A DNA stretch of 64,000 bases, taken from positions 496,001-560,000 of the forward strand of contig JALRMH010000006.1 in NCBI GenBank assembly GCA_026119935.1. Reading direction: 5' to 3'. Below the pieces are notes generated by a model, which had not been told where the DNA came from, did not search any database, and saw only the letters and a program-made list of their open reading frames with translations. The DNA is from Endothia cerciana (taxonomy: Eukaryota > Ascomycota > Sordariomycetes > Diaporthales > Cryphonectriaceae). The translations under genes were made by a program, and so were the position numbers. Below, in pieces: positions 54,581 to 64,000 of the stretch (positions within the stretch are counted from its first letter, which is position 1; each line of letters starts with the position of its first letter).

Positions 54581-55578
54581 ATTGGGGGCGTTGGCGGGTC
54601 CGCTGATGACTGAGATTGTTTGAAAAGTTGGAGGAACCGCGCGGCGAAGGGACGATGACAGTGACAGCCTGGGATGTTGAAGGGCTTAGACGGGAATGAG
54701 AGAATGCCGATGTCAAAATGCATAAATAAGCTCAGTAGTGGCCGTCACCTGGTTAGATGTATGCGCCAGTCGTGTTTGCTCTCATGATACAGGCAAAGAG
54801 GACAGACTGGGATGGGAAGGGGGTGGGAAAAATTGGTACAACGCTCAGGCTTGAGGAAGTCTGGGATGATGACCTCTTTTCAAGATCAAAGAGCATCACC
54901 TCAGAGGAGAGGACATGATCCGGGAAGTTTCGTGGGCATGCTTCTGTGGTGGAGCGATACCCTAGGTGCACAGGTCTGGCTGGTGACAGAAGAGAAGAGG
55001 GAAGGGCAGAACCAAACTACAAAAAAGTCCCATCACATGCCTGGCCCATATAAAATGGCAGGAAGGCAAGGGCTGACATGCTTACTCAATATTCTCTTGC
55101 CACAAGCAGCACTTGCACTTACAATACTGTTCTGTTCTGGCAACAGTCCCCTGTTGCCTTCCCTAGTTGTTGTTGTAAGAGAGAAGGAGGTGAGCGCTGG
55201 CTAGGGCCCCTGGTTGGTCGGATGTGGGTCAACAGGGAAAGCACAGACCACCCAGCCTGCTTCATGAATCTTCTGGTCCGTGCGTTGCTTAGCTCCAAAA
55301 ATTCCCCAGCTGGTCCTTTCTTCTGCAGGCGCATTTCTAGTTCTGCCTCTGCAACTCCAACCCAGGGGCCACTGCTTCACGTCAACGTCCATCGAGAACG
55401 CGTCGCAAGGGAAGATTTGAGGCTGTGAATGGCGCCAAACCCAACCAACCACCCAAATACGACTCCTCGTCTCATCGTATGAGATCTCTGCCCACCGCGA
55501 CTTGTCGCCATTCCTTTGTCAGGTTTGATCGCAGCCTCGGAGCATTTGCGCCCGTGCGTCGCGGGCTAAGCTACGACC
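54581..55578. promoter_or_regulatory. Divergent promoter region, Zn2Cys6 gene and RSC9
   Basis: About 1 kb with both leaders. No additional gene is supported. Confidence 0.5.
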
Positions 55579-58500
55579 ATGGCGCCTCCAAAACCGGTCG
55601 CAGCACTTGTAGAGCACACCATTGATCGCACCCCCGAGTATGAGGACTTCATCAACAAGCTTCGGGACTTCCACGCAGATCGAGGCACCAAATTTGATCC
55701 TGAGCCCAAGGTCGGCAATGGCCACATCGATCTCCTGAAGGTCTTCAACCACGTTGTCGAGAGTGGGGGCTACGACAAGATCACAGAGGAGAAGCTGCTA
55801 TGGCGCAAGGTGTCTCAAGAGCTTGGCATCTTTTCTCACAATGAGGCAGCTGTCGCTTTCAACCTGAAGACCGCCTACTACAAGAATCTTGCCGCCTACG
55901 AGATCCGAACCATTCACAACAAGACCCCTCCTCCTCCCGAGATCCTCGAGGAAGTTTCGGCCAAGGGCGGTAACCTTCTGACACGGACCCTCGAGAACTA
56001 CAGACCACGCGATCGCTCCACCGCGCAAAACTCCCCTCAACCCTCCGGTGACGATGGCACGCCCGCTAGAGACAGCAAACAAGAAGACACTCCCAGCTCA
56101 GGGAGGGCTGCCCGAGGTCTCAGGCAGGCCCCGCCCCAGAGGGTCATCTTCCAGCCAGACACCGGTCCAACCCGTCCTTCACGACATGCCTCGGCGCAGC
56201 ACAACTCCAACCACTCTGCTGCAAGCTCACTCAATGCGCAAGGATCTCACTCCAACTCCCTCTCCCACTCGCAGAGCAACGGGCACCTGCCGCACGGCAT
56301 GAACCGCACTTCATCTCACCAGATGAACCAGGCCGCTCCTGGCCAGATACCACAGTCGCACATTGCCCGTGGTGGCGCGTCTGCAACCTTTAGCCCCCAG
56401 AATTTCGAATTGCACTCCTCGACGGTCACGAGCTTCCAACCTCCAGCCATCCAGCCTCTGGCTCTTCGCCCTGTCGAGACTCCAGGCAACGCACCCGCCA
56501 AGTTTCTTAGACGGCTTCCGATTGCTGCTCCGCCCGTGCCGCGCCAAGCCCCATTACCTAGTAGTGAGTTGCCATCTCCTGCCCGTCCAAGATCACTCTT
56601 CTCACCATGTGTTCATCTAGGTGTGCCAGTCCAGCCCTCTCCCTTCGATGGCCCGAATATCTACGCGCGTTGCCTTTACGCACTCCGCTCAGGCCTACCG
56701 GACGAGGAAGCCTTCGCAGTACATCATCTTATGAAGATATCCTACGAACGAGGTGACAGATACAAGTTCGAAGGTTTCCTGGGTCTGGCCGAAGGTCTCG
56801 TGGACGTGGCGTTCAAGGTGGGGGAGCTCTTCTACGACATCAAGTGGGTCGTGTGCTACGATCCAGATTCGGACGGGGATGACATTGCCGAGTTGGATGG
56901 CATTAATGGCACTCCCGATATCCTGGAGCGCATCGCGCAACTGACCCCCCGGTTTTCACAAGATCAAATCCATCCCGCTGGTTTTGCAGACAAGTTGGTC
57001 ATCGTAACAGAGGCTGCCATGGCCATTCGCAACATGGTCATGCTGCCCGAGAACTCGCGTCACATGGCTGACTTCCCACCCCTGAGGGACCTGCTGTGCA
57101 TTATCCTCCACCTACCGTCCAGCGAGACAAGTGTGGAGCTGAAGCACATTGCACTCGACATTGCAGAGCAACTAACCCCGGAACTGGCCCTCGAAGCTGA
57201 TGACCCTCTCTATCGGACACTGCTGACTCAGCTCAAGTCAGTCGACCGTGGCTGCATTTTGACGTCGCTCCGCGCGCTCGCCCGGATCTCCATGAACTCG
57301 TCCGAGACCAACAAACTTGGTTCCATCCCTCTGGATATCCTGGAGACCATCATCGACTGGTTGATGCTCAACGATGACGAGCTTCTCGACGCATGCTTAG
57401 ACTTCCTCTACCAGTATACAGCTGTCGTGTCCAACCTGGAGAATCTCCTCAGCTTCCGATTCACCAAGCCTGAGAAGCCGGAAAGTCTTGTCAGGCATCT
57501 GGCTCGACTCCTCTCGCACGGTGCAAAGCGAGTAACCTACACGCAGACGCTCCAGCCCGAGGTCAAGATCCCCTGCAGCGAGGAGGTCGCACCTCTACCT
57601 CACGACTTGCAGGAGCGTCTCTTGGCCATGGAGGAGCCCGAAAGATGTTACTTGTGGCTGCGTTGTCTGTTTGAAGAGGATACTGAGGCTTCCATCACTC
57701 AAATTGCAATCTGGACGGCTTATCAGTCATCCTTCAGCAGCAGGTTGTCGCAGATGGGCAAGTCTATGATTTCTCCAGCAGACTTCATCAGGAATGTGAA
57801 TCACGTCTGGGCGACGGCTGGGGCTCAGATCATTCGCGGGCCGAAGGGCGAGAACCAGAAGTTCATCATCAAAGGGATACGAGCTCGATCCCGCCCTGTC
57901 GACCCTGAGAACGAGGGCAGGGAGTATTTCCGCTGCCTGTGGACCCTGCCTGGTCCCAAGTACCAGAAGTGCAACCACTTCTTCGCCAATGCGGAGAAGA
58001 TGTTTGAACACATCCTGCCTGCTCACCTCGGCGAGACAGCCGACGAAAATGGTCGCTATGCAAACAAGGAAGTCGAGAACAGGTGTTTCTGGGCGGGGTG
58101 CAACAAATTTGCCACGCCGACTAAGCTATCCCTAATGGCCTTCGCGCAGCATGTCAAGACCCACCTCATTGCAGTACAACACAACTTTGAGCCTCTCAAA
58201 GCACCTCCCTCGGCAGACAACGACAATGAGGCCACGCCTGACGGGAGTGGACCGAGTCCGGGCGGGAACGCCGCCATGCGGCTTAAGCGTCCCCACACTG
58301 TACCGGCGAAAGCCTTCTCGTTCACCTACGAAGAGACGCTGACCACCCGAGACGAGCGAAATCCCAACATCATCCAGCCGGCCGGGATCCCTCTCAGTGC
58401 TGTGCTGGTCCTTCGCAACATTGCCCGCAACGTTGTCAAGACTGAGGCCCAGGAGGACCTGCTTAAAGAGCAGGAGAAACAAGGCTTAGACGAGAAAGCG

Positions 58501-58620
58501 AGAGGTTGGAATGAGAGGCTCTTCCGACCCGTGCTACCTCGGCTACATGAGGTCATGACGGCCAACCGCGTGATGGCACCTAATATCTGTAGTCTGTTGG
58601 AGCTGATCCAGGAGCAGTGA
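55579..58620 (+). CDS. RSC9: RSC9-type ARID subunit of the RSC chromatin-remodelling complex
   Basis: A nuclear DNA-binding subunit of the ATP-dependent RSC remodeller. Exons 55579-56563 and 56621-58620, intron 56564-56620 (GTGAGT...TCTAG, 57 nt, stop-free); 994 aa. ARID/BRIGHT domain at about residues 18-112: EDFINKLRDFHADRGTKFDP, DLLKVFNHVVESGGYDKITE, WRKVSQELGIF and NLKTAYYKNLAAYE. A disordered Ser/Gln/Pro-rich linker follows, then a helical repeat region (about 370-700), an RFX-like segment with NHVWATAGAQIIRGPKGENQ KFIIKGIRARSR (given in parts), and a C-terminal zinc-finger-like part (CFWAGCNKF...AQHVKTHL). Length and order agree with RSC9 of other filamentous fungi. Confidence 0.93.
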   Translation: MAPPKPVAALVEHTIDRTPEYEDFINKLRDFHADRGTKFDPEPKVGNGHIDLLKVFNHVVESGGYDKITEEKLLWRKVSQELGIFSHNEAAVAFNLKTAYYKNLAAYEIRTIHNKTPPPPEILEEVSAKGGNLLTRTLENYRPRDRSTAQNSPQPSGDDGTPARDSKQEDTPSSGRAARGLRQAPPQRVIFQPDTGPTRPSRHASAQHNSNHSAASSLNAQGSHSNSLSHSQSNGHLPHGMNRTSSHQMNQAAPGQIPQSHIARGGASATFSPQNFELHSSTVTSFQPPAIQPLALRPVETPGNAPAKFLRRLPIAAPPVPRQAPLPSSELPSPARPRSLFSPCVHLGVPVQPSPFDGPNIYARCLYALRSGLPDEEAFAVHHLMKISYERGDRYKFEGFLGLAEGLVDVAFKVGELFYDIKWVVCYDPDSDGDDIAELDGINGTPDILERIAQLTPRFSQDQIHPAGFADKLVIVTEAAMAIRNMVMLPENSRHMADFPPLRDLLCIILHLPSSETSVELKHIALDIAEQLTPELALEADDPLYRTLLTQLKSVDRGCILTSLRALARISMNSSETNKLGSIPLDILETIIDWLMLNDDELLDACLDFLYQYTAVVSNLENLLSFRFTKPEKPESLVRHLARLLSHGAKRVTYTQTLQPEVKIPCSEEVAPLPHDLQERLLAMEEPERCYLWLRCLFEEDTEASITQIAIWTAYQSSFSSRLSQMGKSMISPADFIRNVNHVWATAGAQIIRGPKGENQKFIIKGIRARSRPVDPENEGREYFRCLWTLPGPKYQKCNHFFANAEKMFEHILPAHLGETADENGRYANKEVENRCFWAGCNKFATPTKLSLMAFAQHVKTHLIAVQHNFEPLKAPPSADNDNEATPDGSGPSPGGNAAMRLKRPHTVPAKAFSFTYEETLTTRDERNPNIIQPAGIPLSAVLVLRNIARNVVKTEAQEDLLKEQEKQGLDEKARGWNERLFRPVLPRLHEVMTANRVMAPNICSLLELIQEQ

Positions 58621-60346
58621 GCAGTTTATCGTGACAACACCAGGGCGCTTCCTCGAGCCGTTCGAAACATTACTTATCATGGTGGAGTGCGGCAAGAAAA
58701 GTCATTTCATATATCAGGTCATGGACGGATTGAGGCCAAGCCTTATCCATGGGGTTCTTTAGTCGCGGTAATACCCTCGTGACGGCGTTAATGGGCGGGC
58801 GGACGACGGCGTCGGGCTATCAGAGGTTGTTGAAGTAAGGATGAGGCTCTTCACGCTGTTGACTTCGGCTTGCATGTTTAACCATTGGTTGCGTTAGCAT
58901 TATTGATACCTGCTAGTTAGACAAACATACCATCAACATTAACCATGCGCCCCTCCACCTCGACAATTGTTCGACATGGTCAAGAGTCAAGACTGTCTCT
59001 CGATCCCGCCTGGGCTATTTTGGACTTTAGCGGGGCTTTATTGCGTGGACTCTCGATGCCTCGCTGGCGGCCTCGCGCCCACGGCTCTCCACATGGCTAA
59101 GGACGAGTTGCACAGTGAGGCCCATGAGAACGTCTTTGGTCATGAGTTTTTGACGGTATCATCTCGATTCTGCTATAGGAGCTGCGAAATGTTCCAACAG
59201 ATGGTGGAAAGCTTCACCGATTGCTACTGTCACCCGTCTGGAAGGAGGAGTTAAGTGAGGCTCAAACCAGTCAGGGATCATAGCAGCAGACACACCGCCC
59301 CTGCAACCCCACGCTCTAGAAGCTAATGTAACGCTGGAGTGAGCTGTACCAAGAGGCAGGTAAGTGGAGAGACCTCCTACAAGTCTGCGTAGGGGTGGAA
59401 TGCGAAGTCGAGTACAAGCAAAGCGCCCTTCGAGGACTTCGCGATCCTCAAACCACCAACGCTAAGAGATCAAGGAATATCTCAGCGGCGTTATTTTAAC
59501 ACTACTCTACTACCCACTATCAAATCGATACCTGTTTGCTACACGGTTGAAGCGGACAAGCACTCTTGGCATCTGTAGCACTCCGCCCAGCCGGATGTGA
59601 CCCGCACTTGCGTGGTGTTTACCAGCATTGTAGAGTGGCTTGACTGATATGCCTCTGAACACAGCACGCCGTATACCACATACAGACTGAGTGCTCCAAA
59701 AGATCACTCCCTAGTTGTTGGGCTAGTTGCTTGGTGCTATGGCTTTCCAATCCTCAAACATTGTTGTCTCGTTCACGCTCGATACATTCCACATCCTCAA
59801 GCAGGACAACGCGTATGTTATTATAAGTTGAAGTTTCGACCTTGTATCATGTGTATCTTTTATACCTAGTAATACTGAGACCAGAATGCAATCATACCTA
59901 GGTATGCATCCATATTGATAGGCAAGCTAATTACCAATACATGCACTCCTCACTGAATCTTGTAACGCATGTTTGCGTGTATATACCCACGACCAGACCA
60001 CCACTCGGCCCTTTCTTCAGGGTATAAGAACACCCTATGGGACGGGGAAACTTCAAGTTCGGCTTGATAAATGTGCAAATTCTTCCTGCAAAACTTCCAC
60101 CACCATCCAATCATACCTAAGGGTCCTGTACCTTTTTGTTTGTGCGATGCCTCACAGTGATTCATACCCCGATCCCGTTGTGCAGTCCTTTTCTTCTTGG
60201 AGATTGTCGTGACTCACTCCGCCTTCATCTTTAAAACCAACCTGGCGTTTCTTCTCTCTATAGAGTCCAGCGTTACTTTACAAACGAGCCCACAAGCAAT
60301 CCAAAGACACTTCTCTGCTTTCAGTCTCTCTCTTCAGGCTTTACTA
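58621..60346. other. Gene-free flank of the transposon
   Basis: No gene is supported; the short frames (58967-59254, 59510-59707) have no recognisable features. AT content rises towards the right. Confidence 0.5.
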
Positions 60347-60399
60347 AGTCAAAGCACCCCCTTGTGGACACCCCCCCTTGTAGACACCCCTGGCCAGCC
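60347..60399 (+). repeat. Left terminal inverted repeat with internal duplication
   Basis: It matches the reverse complement of the right end over AGTCAAAGCACCCCCTTGTG, GACACCCC and TGGCCAGCCACACC. It has an extra near-copy of CTTGTGGACACCCC (second copy CTTGTAGACACCCC), so it is about 17 bp longer. Confidence 0.85.
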
Positions 60400-62130
60400 A
60401 CACCACCCAAATATATATATATTGATTTATATACATTTCTCTTCCTATACACCCACCACGATGCAATCCTCCTCATCAGTAGGTAATTCAACATCGTTCT
60501 CTTCATCCTGACTATCGTTATATCTATTGACTGCATTTTAAGCTCTCTGTACATCCTTAATATCTGCAAACCTCGAATTCGGACTTATATCGACCTTCCT
60601 TCTTTTAGTAGGCCTTCTGGCCTCAGCCCGTTTTTCCAGCGCCTTATTTTTCTTTAGGGCCTTAGCCAGTTCGAGGTCTCTCTCGTCAAATGCTTTACAG
60701 ATCTTTCTGAAGAGTATGCGTTGTGCTGGCAAAGATGAAAGCTGGTGCTGATTCTCTTATAGCTAATGGTATAGCTGTTTAGCCTTGCGAGGAGTTGAAA
60801 AGATAGCTGGCTGGCTTGATGAGGCTTTTTGGGTAAGCTTGGCTGCTGTTGATGCTGTTGAACTTGAATTTTGCTAAGCCTGAATGTGCTAAGGAGTGTT
60901 CTTAAAGAGAAGAGGGCTTAAGAGCAGCTTGGAAGGCCTGATAGGCTATAAACTAGAAGCTTTCTACCCAGACCTGATATTCTAGCTTGAAAGGCCTTTT
61001 ACATAAGCCTGATAATAGATTTTAAGGAATATTATCTTATCTAGGAATATTAAATTCCCTTACTAGCTTATATAACTAACTTTTTGTCTATATACTTTTT
61101 TAAAAGATAAGAAGACTTTTAAATTAAGAGGTTAAAGTATATAAAAGGTATAAAGAGATAAGTAAATTAACAGGATATTATTTTAAAAGCATTACTATAT
61201 AAACTTATTAGTTATATAGCTACTATAGTTATCTAAGATTAATAATCTAGCTTCTAAGGGTCTTCTAGCTAGCTGCCTAGAATAAAGATCTTTTTTAACT
61301 ATTCTCAAGTACTATAGCATTATTAGTCTATCTGTTTCTTGTAATTATAAACTGCTAGCTCTCAAGAGAGTTTAAAAGAAGAGGAAACTATTATTGTTAT
61401 ACTGTTTGCCCCTTGAAAATCACTAGAAGGAAGAGATAGGCACCTATAGCAGAGATACACTCGAGGAAAGAGGGCCAGGACCTCAACCTAAGCTCTTTTC
61501 GATAGATTAAACATAAAGAAGAGCCACTAAAGACTAATCCATTCTCTCCTTAGCCCTCAGCTATTCCAGCTTCATCTATATTCTATTATGTTGGTAGGTC
61601 TCTCTTCACGATCGAAGCAGTACTGCGTCTGTAGACAGTATCGTTTCTATTCGTATTGGGGTCTGTCTAGAAGAGTAGAAGTCTAACTATCGTAAAGGGG
61701 TCAGAGAGTGGCTAGATATAGCCTATGACCCTACAGTGAATCCCATTCCCTTGAGTGAAGCCATCAAAGAGTGAATGCCTCGAAAGGGTAGTGAATGTGG
61801 TGAAGGTGGTGAAGGCACAAAGGGGTAGTCAATGCAGTGAATCCACATATTGATTAGCTAGTTTGATAGCTTGAACTTGAGGAAGATCGAAAAGATGAAA
61901 CTAAGGCTGTATTACCTCTGTTGTAGCTCTATTAATTCGTTCAGAGGCAATCCGTCGATTCTTTTGAACCTGTATCCCTGGATTTCTCTTCAAGAAGCCC
62001 TCAGTCCATCTCTTTCCTAGCCCTTGAGGATCTCCCTGGACCTCGAGGATTCTCTGAGCAAAGTGCCTGAGTTCTGAGTGGCTAGGTGGGAGCCCTAGGC
62101 TTTCCTGGATGAGGATCTATTCAGCCAACT

Positions 62131-62326
62131 TCTTTTCCTGAGTAATAAAAAGCCTTTGCTGATGTTGATGGGCTGATTTATGCGATTCCTTTCCTGCCAG
62201 GCGATGGTGAAGAGTAGTCCTTGGGATCCCGTACTTGCGTGAGGCTCGTTTCTGAGACAAGCCCTTTTTGACAGCCTCGATGGCCTGGGCTAGCTCAGAT
62301 TCGGTATATGGCTTCATAATGGTCAT
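62131..62326 (-). pseudogene. Transposase N-terminal fragment (psq-type HTH)
   Basis: The ATG at 62326 opens a frame with YTESELAQAIEAVKKGLSQK and RASRKYGIPRTTLHHRLAGK, the DNA-binding helix-turn-helix of pogo/Fot1 transposases. The frame meets TAG near 62131-62133 after KKLAE. Beyond it the same frame continues ILIQESLGLPPSHSELRHFA and RWTEGFLKRNPGIQVQKNRR, so the stop interrupts a once longer protein. Confidence 0.8.
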
Positions 62327-62411
62327 ATCAAGGTCTTGTGAAGAGATGAAGTTATTTGGATAAGAATTGGTTGAGAAAAGTTTATAAAAGTAGAGGTGGT
62401 GGAAATGGCGG

Positions 62412-62451
62412 TGTGGCTGGCCAGGGGTGTCCACAAGGGGGTGCTTTGACT
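62412..62451 (-). repeat. Right terminal inverted repeat
   Basis: Reverse complement of the left end, without the internal duplication. It is followed by the TA target dinucleotide. Confidence 0.85.
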
Positions 62452-62453
62452 TA

Positions 62454-64000
62454 TAAAATCACAGCTCCAGCCAGCTTGAAGAACCAGCTGCTCAATTACC
62501 AACTTGAACAGCGAGAATATTCAGATGAAGGATCTCAAAACGAAGGCCTCTCAGCTTTCAGATTCGAGGAGAGAACGAGTCTAGAAGCGTCTAGCAAATT
62601 AGGTATGTTGCTATAGTTCTTCAAGCCCTGCATATCGAATTCAGCATGGGACAACCACCTTCTATAGCGCACCGATTGGCTCGCTCACCATATACAATCA
62701 TACATAGGTAGTCCCTTGCAGTGGATACAGCGACATCACTTGTATTGCAACCTATTAGCTGATTCCACATGGCATCCCTTGAGTTCAGAACCAACGGCGT
62801 CAACAGAACATGGCTTAGAAAAGGGGAGCGAAGACCAGACACCAGCGATGTATATCATCAGCAAGCCCCCACACCCCCAGCTTGCCGGCCGGAACTCCTA
62901 CCTAAGTAACCAAGCTCTAGATGATAAATGACTGCAGAGACCTTGATTGTACTGTTAATAGTATCCTAGAGAGCTATAACAAGCCACTCCATTTTCGCCT
63001 CAGCTGCCCAGGTGATTCCCAACCCTCGACTTGTTTCTTAGAAGCTCGGTTGCAGTTTAGTCACTTGAGTGACTACAGTAGTTTCATGAAACAATCTTTC
63101 GGTCTCTAGTTACTTTTGTTACACAATTGTTCAGGCAGAAACCCTACATGTTAGCAACAGTCTTCAGGGGCAGTTATACCCCGGGATGTCATCCCTGAAT
63201 ACCTTCAATATAAAGGAAATTTGGACCTCATAGTGAAGTAAATATCTTATAAAAAAAGTATTTCACATTTACTATTCCTCAGGCCTAGTCTGTGATGACT
63301 CCCAACAACGTCAGGGGATTTTCGACCCTGACAGAGAAACTCTCTTGGAATCTCTCATTCTTTGAGGTTGCGATTTGCACTATCCTAGTCAGTTGAGTAT
63401 ATTGAACCTTCACCCAGTGCATAGTTCTGGGGTGAAAGCTCACCACCATTCAGGACTGCAGTCACCGGCAAACATAGTATACATAAAAAATCACTGTGGA
63501 AAGTTCTCAGTGAAACTGTCTCATCTGAGTTGCAGGTAAACCATGCTAATGGGCCACTTTGCAACAGAGCCACCTCCTACAACTATTTGACAGTGCCAAA
63601 CGCTGCCAACTCTGCAGTCTCAACTCTCGCCGACCCTTCAACCAAACAATCTTTCAAACAAACCTCTGTGGACGTTGCCAAAGTTTTCTCAAGTTGACGA
63701 GCTTGTCTTGAATATTCCACGGGTTGTCTTCTGACTTTCTTACCGAATTCTACCACATACTGTCCTCACCCAAATCACTTATGATGTATGCACTCCGCGC
63801 TGCCCTCTGCACCACCAAGCTGGCCGTTGTGTCACGTTCCAGCTTCGTCCTCGGCTGACGTACAGATATCCGCAGTCTCACCGTCTCCTATCCGGTCTCC
63901 AAGCAGAGTGCCGTCCAGCAGAAGGAGGTCCCCATGTGTGTCTGTGTATTCTCCTGATGCGAAGGGAGTCGATTCTTCAAAGGGCTTATACACCAGCATA
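62454..64000. other. Right flank, no supported gene
   Basis: AT-richer DNA. At 63784 a short plus-strand frame (MYALRAALCTTKLAVVSRSS) resembles a mitochondrial presequence but ends after about 25 codons at TGA. A following stretch (IRSLTVSYPVSKQSAVQQKE, 63867-63936) is open. A gene continuing past the right edge is possible but not shown. Confidence 0.35.

Larger units (their letters stand above)
60347..62451 (-). mobile_element. Fot1/pogo-like DNA transposon, degenerate, probably RIP-mutated
   Basis: A 2.1-kb class II element with terminal inverted repeats starting AGTCAAAGCACCCCCTTGTG, flanked by TA on both sides (60345-60346, 62452-62453), as in Tc1/mariner-pogo elements. Fot1 termini also begin AGTCAA-GCACCC. 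The remnant transposase is on the minus strand. The start at 62326 (MTIMKPYTESELAQAIEAVK, KGLSQKRASRKYGIPRTTLH) is the psq-type helix-turn-helix, followed by a CENP-B-like segment with an early in-frame TAG where Trp is expected. The C-terminal tail at 60732-60538 (KICKAFDERDLELAKALKKN, RPTKRRKVDISPNSRFADI) is kept. The middle (about 60960-61420) is extremely AT-rich with no DDE core readable. Confidence 0.85.

Noticed and set aside
63782..63936. Start of a mitochondrial protein gene near the right edge
   Set aside because: The presequence-like frame ends at TGA after about 25 codons and no GT donor connects it in phase to the next open stretch; too little sequence remains.
1..64000. CRISPR arrays, rRNA genes or prokaryotic operons
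   Set aside because: No regularly spaced repeats or rRNA sequence; introns and gene families are those of a fungus.

Overview
The window is nuclear DNA of a filamentous ascomycete, most likely a Sordariomycete. The evidence is GC-rich coding sequence, many short spliceosomal introns (about 50-100 nt, GTAAGT-like donors, CTGAC-like branch sites), typical Pezizomycotina families (Zn2Cys6 regulator, AA9 oxidative polysaccharide monooxygenase, GT90/CAP10 transferase, fungal copper metallothionein) and a degenerate Fot1/pogo-type transposon whose stop codons look like repeat-induced point mutation. I cannot name the species. Gene models were built by eye from reading frames, splice signals and remembered family features. 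No database search or transcript data were available.

Layout, left to right. 0-31 kb is mostly core genome: a GNAT acetyltransferase cut by the window edge with an apparent frameshift; a 24-residue metallothionein; mitochondrial ribosomal protein mL50; a secreted/membrane CKC-type protein; DAHP synthase (aromatic amino acid entry step) with a TATA box and a Gcn4/CPC1-type site upstream; a conserved fungal protein of unknown function followed in frame by a long open extension; a secreted carboxypeptidase S; a GT90 glycosyltransferase; ribosomal protein eL13; an armadillo-repeat SmgGDS-like GTPase regulator; a COX14-like assembly factor; and a second GNAT acetyltransferase.

31-44 kb has an accessory character: long gene-poor stretches, an FSH1-type serine hydrolase, a 5'-truncated polygalacturonase (GH28) relic, and three small two-membrane-segment proteins that I do not recognise, all on the minus strand between 35.8 and 40.4 kb. 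They share a general architecture and could be a diverged family. An AA9 monooxygenase follows.

44-58.6 kb is again a dense core block: YSC84-type SYLF-SH3 actin protein, SFT1-type SNARE, AGE2-type ArfGAP, methionine-R-sulfoxide reductase B with a likely GC-AG intron, a large Zn2Cys6 protein, and the ARID protein RSC9 of the RSC chromatin remodeller. Several of these pairs are divergently transcribed. 58.6-64 kb is AT-richer and gene-free apart from a 2.1 kb Fot1/pogo-like element with terminal inverted repeats and a TA target duplication.

Functionally the core genes are unrelated housekeeping genes (translation, mitochondrial biogenesis, membrane traffic, actin, chromatin, amino-acid synthesis, redox repair). 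I see no biosynthetic gene cluster. The candidates for something undescribed are the two-TM protein group, the in-frame extension after the UAG at 11701, and the CKC-type secreted protein at 4.5 kb.
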